Shown here piece after piece: positions 48,839-59,792 of a stretch of 64,000 nt of DNA. The position numbers and the translations under genes are program-made. The notes beneath the pieces were generated by a model. That model saw only the letters and a program-made list of their open reading frames with translations. It was not told the DNA's origin and searched no databases. The DNA is taken from contig CM049316.1 of NCBI GenBank assembly GCA_026874595.1, positions 43,105,695 to 43,169,694 of the forward strand, given 5' to 3'. Positions within the stretch are counted from its first letter, which is position 1. The number at the start of each line of letters is the position of its first letter. This DNA comes from Sipunculus nudus (Eukaryota; Annelida; Sipuncula; Golfingiida; Sipunculidae).

Positions 48839-50457
48839 GAACACAGTGGGTTTACGATAAAGGCTTTGCATTCTCTTGCCTCTGTTGCGAAATACCATGG
48901 AGGTTCAGAACATCAATGCACATGAATTTTACATAAAGAGATTTGGTGAACTGACATTGCATAAAGAACAAGTCACCCTCATAAGCATTTATTACAAGAA
49001 GAAAAAAATATTGTGCACATAATACGATAATATAAGCACCGTGGCTATGTAAATTTGAAAATATTACTTATATTGCATAATGTCAGGCAGACAAGTTTAG
49101 TTGATTGTAATGATAAATATACGAAAATGATAAATAATTTGGCTCATTTACTGTCCTTTTAATGGTTACTGCAGTTAATGCATATGTATTTATGATAAGC
49201 AAATGATGTAATTATTAGAATAAACCTCTTTGTGCAACTGCCATAATAGAAGGGTACACGTGAATATTCGTGATTTAAATTGTTTACCAAGCAATTAATC
49301 TTTGATCTGAAAAGACCCATCCGTTAAGCATTCGTTATTAAATAATTAATATTCTATACCAATCATGCCTTGATTTTTTGCTAAGTTGACTTTCAGTCAT
49401 GCTGAGCTATAGTGACTGCTATGTGTAAGCGGCAGGTGGCTAACCTGTTTTGACTTCTTGTATGTGAACTAAAAACCGAATTTCAGAAAGATCCATGCAG
49501 TCATAACTGATATATTTAAGAAATGAATTCCAAACATCGACAACTGAAATATTATAATTTTTTAATTGTGTCCGCTGTTGTGAAGAACTGACTGTGCCGA
49601 TTTTTCTTTATTTTTGTTCGTAAACCCGGCATGGCTTTTCATTGGCTTAAGACACAAGATTCATGTTAACTCATCTGCAATGCCCCGGGGCCCATATGTA
49701 AAGAACGCTTATTCCAAATATGGCCCAATACAGTTGCGTGCATAACAAGAGCCATTAATGAGACACTCGGTTCATCTTGCCGATTGTTGTATATAAATGT
49801 GAACCGAAGGCGTCACAGCGAGAATGCTTTATGCAAATTATGCCAAGGCTAACGTTTAGATGAGTAAAAATCCAGTGTAGTTGGCCCTATCAGCCGATTT
49901 CTATTATTTTTAAATCTCCAAATAGATGCCATATTGAATGCTGAGCGAACCTCTTGTCCCTTCCGCGATTTAACAGTTGCTTTGTGTGAAAACCGCCATA
50001 TGCTTGTCCCATTTAGAGTTTTCCTCCAATCAAGTGAGGGCTTGCGTTTTCTGTGAACGTGATGTGATCGTGTGAGTTTCGATCAATCGGCCTGCACATG
50101 CCTTGTATGCTATACATTGGCTGATGGACTGCGGAGCAGGCACACCGTCTGAGGAGCTACAGCACAGGCGCTTGAATCCCTATTTATAATAACGTCTTCA
50201 TATCTCTAATATTCTTAGAGATGCTACGACGAAATCAGGTCAAACGACCAAATAATAAAACGGTAATACCGTGTTATCACAATGTTCACAATTGGGCCTT
50301 CAAACAATTAATGTTTACTCATTTATATAAACATACTTGTCAGCATGCCAAATGTGATCCAAATTGGCCTATCTGCTAAATAAAAAGAGTCACAGATTTG
50401 ATAATTAACTTAAGTTTGTCCATTAATTTTTCTTTAAAAAAAACTCCAATTTCTCAA

Positions 50458-52910
50458 TCTAATACTTATAAAAGGAATTCGGTTCACGTTTGTTCGCAAT
50501 GTTTTCTTAAACCGCGTTGTGTACAATATTGTGCCTTACATCATTTTAAAGGTTATTATCTCCGCAGTGTCATAGGCGATATGAAAATTATATAATTTTT
50601 AATATACATATAATTTTGAGTGATTTTTCCGTTTTCTTACCGAGCACAGCCGAACTGCCTTCGGCAATCACCGGAATGCGTGCATCGTGGTCACTTAACC
50701 TCTAACACTAAGGACTATTGTTCATATGAATAACGCTTGCTTTCAATGAGGGATCTGACCCACGTACGTGGTCAGTAAAAGAGAAAATTACGTTTCTCGC
50801 TTTATGAAATTGAGAGTTCAACCTAGGAGGATTAATAACAAAACCTAATTCAAGGTCCCAATTTCAGGAACAGGGCTGGGGTGGTGGCGGGTGTTTCATG
50901 CCTCAAAACTTGTCTGATACGTTTAAAAAAAGGTTGCGGTGACGGAAAATGGAATACTGACCCACTGCATGGAGTCCCTCTAGGTCCGCTTCTGCTACTT
51001 ACGACGCGATGTATGCATATTTCTGTTTCGTTCTTCAGGAACAGTTTCCCTGCAACGTACATATAATTAATCTTTCATTTGTTCCTCACATCAACCTATT
51101 CTTTATACGTCAAACGATAGAAACCAGTCAAATATCAACGAAACACTATATGCCTCCGCGTCTCATTCCGGTTCGCAATGTTAACCATTACTGACCAGGT
51201 CTCGAGGTAAACATACCGCGGTATGATTTTTGCCACGAGCACAGCGCCACAAAATAACAGTAAAAAATATTTGTACATATCGTATTCCGAGAATACGGCA
51301 CTAAAAATCTATATTTTCTTTTAACTTTTATAATAAAAAATGAGCCAATATCAATATCTCAGTTAATATATCTCCCAAACCCCGGTAAAAAGCCCCGTTA
51401 TACCGGGTTTATCAGCTAGTGATATATATTTGTGGTTCTCCTCTAAGATTTCATATATAAGCGTGGTTCTCCTCTAAGATATCATATATATGCGTGGTTC
51501 TACTCTTAGATATCATATATATGCGTGGTTCTCCTCTCAGATATCATATATAAGCGTGGATCTCTTCTAAGATATCATATATAAGCGTGGTTCTCCTCTA
51601 AGATATCATATATATGTGCGGTTCTCCTCTCAGATATCATATATATGTGTGGTTCTCCTCTTAGATATCATATATATGCGTGGTTCTCCCCTCAGATATC
51701 ATATATAAGCGTGGTTCTTCTCTCATATATCATATATAAACGTGGTTCACCTCTTAGGTATGATATATATGCGTGGTTCTCCTCTCATATATCATATATA
51801 AGCATGGTTCTCCTCTTAGATATGATTTATATGCGTGGTTCTCCTCTCAGATATTATATATAAGCGTGGTTCTCCTCTTAGATACAATATATATGCGTGG
51901 TTCTCCTCTTAGATATTATATATATGCGTGGTTCTCCTCTTACATATAATACTTATAAAAGGAATTCGGTTCACGTTTGTTCGCAATGTTTTCTAAAACC
52001 GCGTTGTGTACAATATTGTGCCTTACATCATTTTAAAGGTTATTATCTCCGCAGTGACATAGATGATATGAAAATTAAATAATTTTTAATATACATATAA
52101 TTTTGAGTGATTTTTCCGGTTTTTTTTTTACCGAGCACAGCCGAACTGCCTTCGGCAATCACCGGAATGCGTGCATCGTGGTCACTTAACCTCTCACACT
52201 AAGGACTATTGTTCATATGAATAACGCTTGCTTTCAATGAGGGATCTGACCCACGTACGTGGTCAGTAAAAGAGAAAAATACGTTTCTCGTTTTATGAAA
52301 TTGAGAGTTCAACCTAGGAGGATCAATAACAAAACCTAATTCAAGGTCCCAATTTCAGGAACAGGGCTGGGGTGGTGGCGGGTGTTTCATGCCTCAAAAC
52401 TTGTCTGATACGTTTAAAAAAAGGTTGCGGTGACGGAAAATGGAATACTGACCCACTGCATGGAGTCCCTCTAGGTCCGCTTCTGCTACTTACGACGCGA
52501 TGTATGCATATTTCTGTTTCGTTCTTCAGGAACAGCTTCCCTGCAACGTACATATAATTAATCTTTCATGTGTTCCTCACATCAACCTATTCTTTATACG
52601 TCAAACGATAGAAACCAGTCAAATATTAACGAAACACTATATGCCTCCGCATCTCATTCCGGTTCGCAATGTTAACCATTACTGACCAGGTCTCGAGGTA
52701 AACATACCGCGGTATGATTTTTGCCACGAGCACAGCGCCACAAAATAACAGTAAAAAATATTTGTACATATCGTATTCCGAGAGTACGGCACTAAAAATC
52801 TATATTTTCTTTTAACTTTTATAATAAAAAATGAGCCAATATCAATATCTCAGTAAATATATCTCCCAAACCCCGGTAAAAAGCCCCGTTATACCGGGTT
52901 TATCAGCTAG
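50458..52910 (+). mobile_element. Helitron-like element in body-minisatellite-body form
   Basis: Two direct copies of a ~962-base body (50,458-51,419 and 51,948-52,910, about 99% alike by eye) flank a 31-bp minisatellite. The left end is A|TCTAATACTTATAAAAGG and the right end ...ATCAGCTAG|T. A stem-loop (CCCGGTA, 13-base loop, TACCGGG; 52,872-52,898) lies nine bases before the terminal CTAG. 5' TC, a 3' hairpin, CTRR and insertion between A and T are hallmarks of Helitrons. Copy P has continuous sequence ctcaa|taag at 34,973/34,974 where this element sits. There is no Rep/helicase frame, so it would be non-autonomous. The identical 70-codon minus frames (50,850-51,062; 52,341-52,553) reflect the recent duplication only. 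Confidence 0.65.
51420..51947 (+). repeat. 31-bp minisatellite, about 17 units
   Basis: The unit GCGTGGTTCTCCTCTTAGAT plus ATCATATATAT repeats with starts at 51,432, 51,463, 51,494 and 51,525, giving a constant 31-base period. Units differ by a few substitutions. The period is not a multiple of three, so open frames across it merely rotate phase. Confidence 0.95.
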
Positions 52911-52969
52911 TGATTAATATATGCTTATTTTAATATGTATTGCAATTGTACATCTTATAATGTTTTTTA

Positions 52970-53885
52970 GATGGCTCGAAGTCATCATTGCTATAGCGAA
53001 CATCTGCCGTAGGGCCGAACGTCTATTAAGAGAGCACAAATTGTAACCATTAGATATTGAAACTTCTAACTCTATATCCAGGGAAATCCTAGACAAATGT
53101 ACTTGGAAACCAGAAATCAAGTCATGGTGAAGTATATCCTGCATTCTTCTATGACAAAAATGCCATATGAGCTCCCTAAATGTTATATTGGCCTGCAAGG
53201 CCTATATAATCTGCTGACACAAGAATTATTTTTGTGCTTCCATACAATCAGATGAGGCACATATATTGTATCCAAATGGCCGTGAATCTTCTAACGGAAC
53301 ATTCTGGGAGGTTTCAGGCAAATGGTCTTACATAAAATAAGGCCACCGTGATTTGTATACTGCCAGCTTTAAGTGCATCCTGAAAGTCAAATGGGTGCAA
53401 AGCTTAATAGTTGGACCTAGAACCTTCTATCCTAAAATTCAAGAAGGTCGTAGGTACATCTTAATTAACACCTGAGATTTGCTCATGTTCCCCTTTTTCT
53501 GTGAGCTACAAGCGGAAAACCTAATTTTTTTATATCCAGAATGTCAGAAATGTTTCTATGTTTGAAATGTCTCCTTGGACAACAGAAATAAGGTCACTGT
53601 GACAGAAATTCTGTGAGCATTTAGCATCCTGTAAGTTAGATTGAAAAGAATAGTACAGTTGGACATAGAACTTAGCATCAAGGAAGTTTTTGGTAAAATT
53701 TCTCTTACAAACCCTAAATCAGGTCGCTGCATCTTATTTTCTAAGGCCTTTGGACAATTCGTCCAATATTAAGCTCTCTGAGAGTCATTCTTTCCATTGT
53801 TCAAGGTTCCTTAACAAATATTTTACCTGATCATAACATTAAAAATTAATACATGCATGGCCTGTATGTCAAATATATTAAATGT
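52970..53885. repeat. Second copy of the 35-36.5 kb degenerate repeat block
   Basis: It aligns with 35,050-36,330: TCCAGGGAAATCCTAGACAA, GGAAACC-GAAAT, AGTTAGAT-GA, ACATAGAACTTAGCATC and TTGGTAAAATTT occur in the same order. The left GCTCAGCTGAC end is lost; the right end GTCAGCTGAGC survives at 55,206-55,216 beyond the LINE insertion. Confidence 0.6.
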
Positions 53886-54650
53886 TGGAAGCACAACTCC
53901 AAATGCAGCTCTCTTAGGAGATTGTAGACGTGAGCCAATATCAATATCTCAGTAAATATATCTTATTTGTGACATATTCAGTTCAGTGCATTAAATATTG
54001 GTTAAGGTTGCTGCATCTGGAATAGGCAAGATATCCAAGACGTTTATATATTTTATTAAGGAAACTTGATGAAAATGGTAAATCAACATGGGTAAAAGGA
54101 GTGAAATCTTTACTTTATCAGACTGGTTTTGGTTTTATATGGATGGCTCAAGAAGTCGGTGATTGTAACTGGTTTTTAAGATGTTTTAAAGAAAGATTGA
54201 TAGATATGGCACAACAGAACTGGAATAGTGATGTAAAGTCAAGTAATAAGTTACAGTATTATGGTCTTTTCAAATCAGTTGTGTATCTAATTAATACCCG
54301 AAACCGCATTAGCTAAATTTAGATGTTCAGATCATAAGTTACAAATAGACACATGACAATAGAATGGCTTGGATAGAGAAGAAAGAGTCTGTAAATATTG
54401 TATAAGGTATGGTTATAACATTATAGAAGATGAGAGTCACTTCCTGTTGGAATATCCTTTATATAAGGAATTACGGTTTAAATATTTTGAAAAAGATATC
54501 CAAGAGTCAATAGAATATAATTTTGAAAGATATTGAAATCAGAAAATACATATCAAATAACCAAACTAGCTGCTTATGTATATCATGCTTTCAGCTTAAG
54601 GAAATCAACAATAGGAGACTGATCAATTTGCATTTTGTGTATTGTGTATC
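53886..54650 (+). mobile_element. 3' fragment of FADD-type LINE
   Basis: A plus-strand C-terminal ORF2 remnant: NAALLGDCRR (about 53,900), CIKYWLRLL (about 53,990), GFGFIWMAQEVGDCNWFLRC (54,125), LQYYGLFKSVVYLINTRNRI and a zinc-knuckle-like CKYCIRYGYNIIEDESHFLL. The same blocks occur in the LINEs at 10-13 and 16-20 kb. Several stops make it dead. It interrupts the degenerate repeat block of copy Q. Confidence 0.8.
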
Positions 54651-55205
54651 TTATAATGTTTGTAACACTACTTTAAATTAATATTTCAGCCACCAGAATA
54701 CCATATGTGAGTATATTGTAAGAATTTTTAGCCATATTAGTATCCGTATTATTTTTTAATCATTGAGTTTTTTTTCTGTTTGTATGTTTTTGTTTTGCTT
54801 GTTTGTATTTTTTTAATTTTTTCCTTTTTAGTTTTTATTTCTTTTTTATTTTATTTGATTATTAATTTAATATTTTTTCGCTTTTTTTCTCTCCTTTTTC
54901 ATTACGTTATTACTATTCATAGTTTATTTTAACTGCTTCGTACATATTGGTAACGCAGTTGTTGTTTGAAATTGAATGGTTTATATGTACCACATGAATG
55001 TTTGAACTTTTGGCCTGAGGCCTTGTTTTCCTGAATAAACTGTTTTCTGTTCTGTTTCTGTATGTCAAATTCAGCTGTGCATAATGACCCATTGGCCACA
55101 TGTTTATCAAACCTATTTCGACTAATTATCAAAAGTTTTTACAAAATTACGTCGTTCTTCAAAACCATGCTACAGGTGTGCATGTTGGGCCTTAATATGA
55201 TGCTA
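54650..55205. other. Poly(T)-rich spacer and resumed copy-Q repeat
   Basis: 54,770-54,905 is strongly T-rich on the plus strand. Copy-Q homology resumes near 55,080 (TTACGTCGTTCTTCAAAACC, CTACAGGTGTG). No gene. Confidence 0.45.
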
Positions 55206-55216
55206 GTCAGCTGAGC

Positions 55217-56488
55217 GTCCTGGCCTAAGGGGTTCCTTGAGAAAAGTATCCGTGAATTATAGACTCTTCTTTACCACGAATATTGTTTGCTCATTTTATA
55301 TACATATGTAAGGACTGTGCAAGGGTTCTCAGTTGTTACACTAGGTCCATTATCATGGCCCTGGGGCCATTAAATATAGGAAAACTAAACTGCATTTATG
55401 GGGTGGTTTACTCATGAAAGTTTCTATTCGCAATTATAATCTTCTATTTTGTCTCGAGTTAATATTACTCAGATATAGATACTTATTTGCGATACAAGTT
55501 TCCAACCCCTCTTTGATCCATCAAGTACTCTTGGAATTAAGATAAGTCCAGCCGTGATTGCTAGGAATTAACATAAGGCTTACAAAGGTTTTTAGCACTG
55601 AATGTATGCATTATTGTCAAGTGTTCGTACAATCAGCCACAGTTCCTGCACTAAGCTGTATGGTAATGACATGGTGTATAAGAAGGCTCCTCATACAGCC
55701 AGCCCTGCTGTGTAATTAATGAATGTATAGAATACCATTTACATGCGACCTGGTACCTCAAATATTAAGATTTGAGGTACCAGATAACTCATTGCATATA
55801 TTTCATCCACTGGACAACTTGACTTCCGTAATCTGTAGCAAACTTGATTGTAGGCCGATAAAAAATGAAACATTTTGGAATTTAAAGATGACGTTGTGAC
55901 ATATCAATCAATCAGATGAAACCTGGAAAGGTGGCCGAGAATAGTCTTTCAGGCTTATAGGACTTCTTATCATTGAAACACAGACGCAGCCTCAATGTGT
56001 TTTAGCCCAACTTACTGTAAATCATCTGCGGAAAAGCGATAGGCCGTCGTCTGTCCTTGCGATCGTCTAAAAGTTCAGCAAGAAAATTTCCTACGAAACC
56101 CAAAATTAAGTCACATTATTTTAGGCACCTTTGGAGTCAGATGCCTTCATACCAAAATATTTTGTTTTGGTTCATGATAATATGCCTCATACTGCGTAAA
56201 CAGGCACAGAATGTACAGAAACGGGCCAGTATTAGTTCAGTCAGGGGTTATTTAACGAAATATTACAGAAAAACTGCAATGTTTGTTATTGAATAACACC
56301 AGAACGGCACCAACTCTCAGCCCTAAATTTTAACATAGTATTTTTCATGTGACTGTTATGTGTATGTAAGCTGCAGGTGGCGCCACTTCTGTTGACTTCT
56401 TATATATAAACCAAAGGATCAAATGCAAATTCTTCCCGTAAGAAACATAAAATATGACACGTCAATTGAAATTACATTTAATAACATG
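55217..56488. other. Intergenic DNA with dispersed repeats and one strong hairpin
   Basis: It contains the hairpin listed next, a GGTGGCGCCACT word at 56,387 in a context (CTGCAGGTGGCGCCACT, TTGACTTCTTATATATAAAC) resembling 49,430, and a patch near 56,085-56,130 resembling the satellite antisense units. No gene is supported. Confidence 0.4.
55750..55783. repeat. Perfect 14-bp hairpin, 6-base loop
   Basis: CTGGTACCTCAAAT, loop ATTAAG, ATTTGAGGTACCAG. It is not followed by a T tract or any gene end, so I do not call it a terminator. Confidence 0.9.
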
Positions 56489-56655
56489 CAGGTGGGGATC
56501 CAGGTGGGGGGGGGGGCTTTGCTGGTCGAACCCGCCCCCCCCCCCCCCCACCGCTCACAACCAACGACCCTTTTTTTTTAGAAAAATTTATTGCCTGACA
56601 CCCGTAGACCCCCCCCCCCCCCCCTCCCCTGCAAAAAATCTTGGATCCACGCCTG
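56489..56655. mobile_element. Small inverted-repeat element with GGATCCA ends
   Basis: The left end CAGGTGGGGATCCAG and the reverse complement of the right end, CAGGCGTGGATCCAA, match at 12 of 15 positions. The interior is mostly G runs followed by C runs. Size and ends fit a miniature inverted-repeat element. Related GGATCC-plus-poly(G/C) patches occur at 24.1 kb, 30.5 kb and 59.5-59.8 kb. The 92- and 60-codon frames across it are artefacts of homopolymers. Confidence 0.55.
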
Positions 56656-57420
56656 AGCATGTTATGTGTAAGACTTATTATCTCATTTCAGAAACGGCCG
56701 GGACCATGAGACCCGAATTACGGGCATTTTGATTCTCTCAAAGAAATTACACAGAATACTGCGGGCAGTGCCAAGAGATCAGTTATCAGAATGTGCAGGC
56801 CGGGGAATTTAAAAAAAAATCTTAATGTTCCATTATAATTGTCGAAAAAAAATACTTTACTTTTTAATATATGTCATATCAAGTCATACTCTTTTGATCG
56901 TTATTAGATAAAAATCATAAATTTGAAGAGAAGGCGAGTGCAGCATATTCAAACAATCTAGTGATCAACTTCCCAAAGATAGCTATACAATTAGCAAAAA
57001 TGAAGCAGGGGTCCCCTACCATGTTTGATGAATCATCATATTATGATAAACAGTAAATTTTAGAATATGAGTTTAGAATTTAAACTGAAAAAAGTCCTTT
57101 ACTGGTACCGGTTTAATGACATAACTATCACGCACTTTATCCCAGCATCTTAGCTTTAGTGATCCTCTTTTATCCAGAATTAGGATGGGACAAACAATTA
57201 CCTTGGTTATCCTTGAAGTCAGACGCTTCCAGTGTTCAGGATTGCTGAACATGTATTGCTAAAGTATGTGATATTCGTCCATCGAATATAAATAATGTGC
57301 ACCACATACATCTTTTAAAAATTTGAACTGAATCGTCCAGTTCTTCAGCTTATGGGGCAATATATTGCAGTATTAGACGAATCTGTATGCAAATACTCTC
57401 CTCACCTCTCTTATTTTTAA
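56656..57420. other. Intergenic DNA
   Basis: No feature supported. Confidence 0.4.
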
Positions 57421-57424
57421 TTAT

Positions 57425-58078
57425 TCGTCCTCCTGGGCAGCTCCATTGCAATCTGCTCTCATGTTTTTATCAAAGGTTCAGGGAAGCATTCCCCATAATG
57501 ACATACGAACGTTTCACATGTTGAATTTTGACGATAATTCGGCTTCTCATCCGATTAGTCTTACACAGTCAGTAAAATAATTGCCAAACTTGTAACTTTG
57601 AATGCGTTGACCATGTTATTATTAGGAAATGATGACAATGTGCAGTTCCTTTCGTCTGAACTGTCTCGGCAACCCTAAGCAAAGTCACATTATTTAGAAA
57701 AAAGGTACACGTTGCCCATAACCACATATGAAACCTCGTACGGGCAATAATTTTCTATTTCATCTTCTCCTGCCAAGTAGTCGGCTGTACCATCAAACAC
57801 ATGACTTTCTAGGATACATATTCCGTCCTTGCACACGAACTGACCAGGGCCACAGGAATTGTTCAAAGTCAGCGAATCTATTTCGCATATGACTTTTATA
57901 GCTGTTAGTGTTTCACTCTCTGCAGGTATCGGCCGTGTAACCTATTTAGCTTTTGATTCTTCATAGACAATGATGTCACAGTGACCTATCCATATACTTC
58001 TGTATCCATGTCTATGGAGCCAAATGTGAAGAAATTTTGTTTGAAAAGACTGAACTTGTTTACTATTATACCTAGTAG
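57425..58078 (-). pseudogene. Duplicated receptor fragment (LDLa repeats)
   Basis: Nucleotide-level copy of 3,138-3,800, in the same orientation. Shared words include CGTCCTCCTGGGCAGCT, AATTGCCAAACTTGTAACTT, TGAACTGACCAGGGCCACA, AGTCAGCGAATC and CAATGATGTCACAGT (plus-strand reading). It covers the end of the second lectin domain and the first LDLa repeats. Reading frames are destroyed by indels and stops and no long frame survives. It is either a partial duplicate or the leftover of a second receptor gene. It confirms the LDLa region as a real, once-functional sequence. Confidence 0.8.
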
Positions 58079-58381
58079 TTACTAGGGAAGTTCCATGATT
58101 TAAGTGTTGCAACAGTTTTTAATGGGTCCTAAAAATACATGTACAGTTAGATATTAAAATTATACCTTAAACTGTGTTTAGAAGATTACTGTATGCGACA
58201 ACACAATAGTGATTATGTAATTGCAGAACTAGCAAACTGTTTAATTAGTTGTAGCCATACGTTATGAGGGGTAATTAAAATAAAAAAATCACCAATTAAT
58301 AATACACAATCGTTCATTGTTTCTAAGAAAAACTGCAGTTGTATCTTCATAAATACTGTAAACTGTTGTAAGTTATTTTAT

Positions 58382-58452
<71 letters not shown>
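58382..58452. repeat. (CA)n(TA)n compound microsatellite
   Basis: About 12 CA units followed by about 24 TA units. Confidence 0.95.
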
Positions 58453-58455
<3 letters not shown>

Positions 58456-59475
58456 ATATATAAGCAAATTCATATTGGGATAAAAGGTAATATGTGTGTT
58501 CGGGTTGGGGTGATAAATGACTTCAAATTACAATAAATCCATTGTGGCATCTTAACATTATGGAAAATCTCTATTCTATACAATGTAAATGATTGAAACG
58601 TGTTAGGTAAAAGTACAATGAAACCGAATTAAGTCAACATCATCACCTTTGATGAATGACATAGGAGGAATCAAGGTTTATAAGTATAGTTATGTAAGTA
58701 CAACATAATTTTACATTTATAATTTTAAGTCCAAGATTTACTTGTTTTTTAAGCTGCATGCAAAAAACTGCTGACAGGGCTCCACAAAGGAGCCTGCTGC
58801 TCAAACTCAACTGAGTATCCTTTAAAACAAAATGAGACTTGGAAATGAGAGTCTATTTTGTAAAAAAAATATTTCTACCTTCCCATGCAATGGATTATAT
58901 ACGAAAAAAGTTTACTGAAAGTTTTATATATTTAATTTTGTTTAATTTGGAACCAGATCACCAATGAATATAATTAAAATCCGAAGATAATGTAAATGTG
59001 AAATGAGCATTCATTAATGTTAATGTTACTTTCTAAGAACAAGGTCTTTATTTATTGTGTTTATTAACTGTAAAGATTTAAAAAAATGACCTGCATAGCA
59101 CCTATTTCGATTTGAACAATAATAATACAATAATGTAATACAAAGTCGTATAATAAGTGAAAAGAATTGTATATGCGTGTGTACTGGTCACATTATGTAC
59201 CAGCTATAGTTATAACTTGGACGAAACACCCTTAGGGAAACACAAGGATGTCAGATGTGATTATCACCGGTACCGCTGGTATAGTCGGGCCGAGTCATGC
59301 TAATCAAAGTCAGGTTGTTCCTTGTCGCCTCCGCAATATCTTCTTATACCTGGCACACTATAGTGGAATCCTAATTTTTTTGGTGAAACCCTTCGAACAC
59401 TCTATATAAGCGAACACATACCAAGCCACGTCCTCCATCTTGAAAGCTCCATTTGGCCCAGCCATGCGCCACAAT
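58453..59475. other. AT-rich intergenic DNA
   Basis: No feature supported. Confidence 0.4.
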
Positions 59476-59792
59476 TTAGGGGGGGGGCGCAGAGGGCGCG
59501 CGCCCTCCTATCTTCGACCTTGCCAAAAACATCTGGGGAAAAAACTCATAGTATACCAAGTGTATTGAACAGTTACAATGTGTTTTGATTATATAATGCA
59601 TGCATTTAAACCACCCCAGATTGCACAATTACAACCTGAATTTTCAAAAAACTCCTACACCTGGGCCATCACCTCACCCAACCCCCAACCTCCCCCCCCC
59701 CCCCCCCCCCCGTCTTCGCGACTTGGCTCACCTCGCAAAGTGAGCCCCCCCCCCCCCCCCTATTCTAAATTGCTGTATCCGCCCTTGATGTC
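59476..59792. repeat. GC-rich repeat with poly(G) and poly(C) ends
   Basis: It starts TTAGGGGGGGGGCGCA, contains the perfect palindrome GAGGGCGCGCGCCCTC (59,492-59,507), and ends with two long C tracts (about 59,692 and 59,746) and TGTATCCGCCCTTGAT, resembling the GGATC-CGCCTG ends of the 56.5-kb and 24.1-kb elements. Confidence 0.5.

Larger units (their letters stand above)
46890..55216 (+). repeat. Duplicated segment, copy Q (expanded by insertions)
   Basis: Diverged paralogue of 33,000-36,490. Recognisable homologous blocks are 46,930-47,370, 48,850-49,400, 50,340-50,457, 52,985-53,870 and 55,080-55,216. Between them lie insertions absent from copy P: a repeat block with GACGGACGG (48.6-48.84 kb), the Helitron-like element (50,458-52,910) and a LINE fragment (about 53,890-54,640). 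The block GATCCATGCA-TCAT-ACTGA-ATATTTAA occurs twice within the copy (47,561 and 49,489). Confidence 0.65.

Noticed and set aside
48443-48925. 160-codon open frame as a gene
   Set aside because: It runs through a satellite-derived block with GACGGACGG repeats and the GTCAGCTGAGC end.
50850-52557. Identical 70- and 61-codon frames in both body copies as a conserved small gene
   Set aside because: The DNA copies are about 99% identical from recent duplication, so frame conservation carries no information; frames occur on both strands.
50461-52914. LTR retrotransposon: two ~965-base direct repeats with a TATAAAAG box
   Set aside because: The repeats lack TG...CA ends, the interior is only a minisatellite with no primer-binding site or polypurine tract, and no target duplication is seen. 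TC, a hairpin and CTAG fit a Helitron better.
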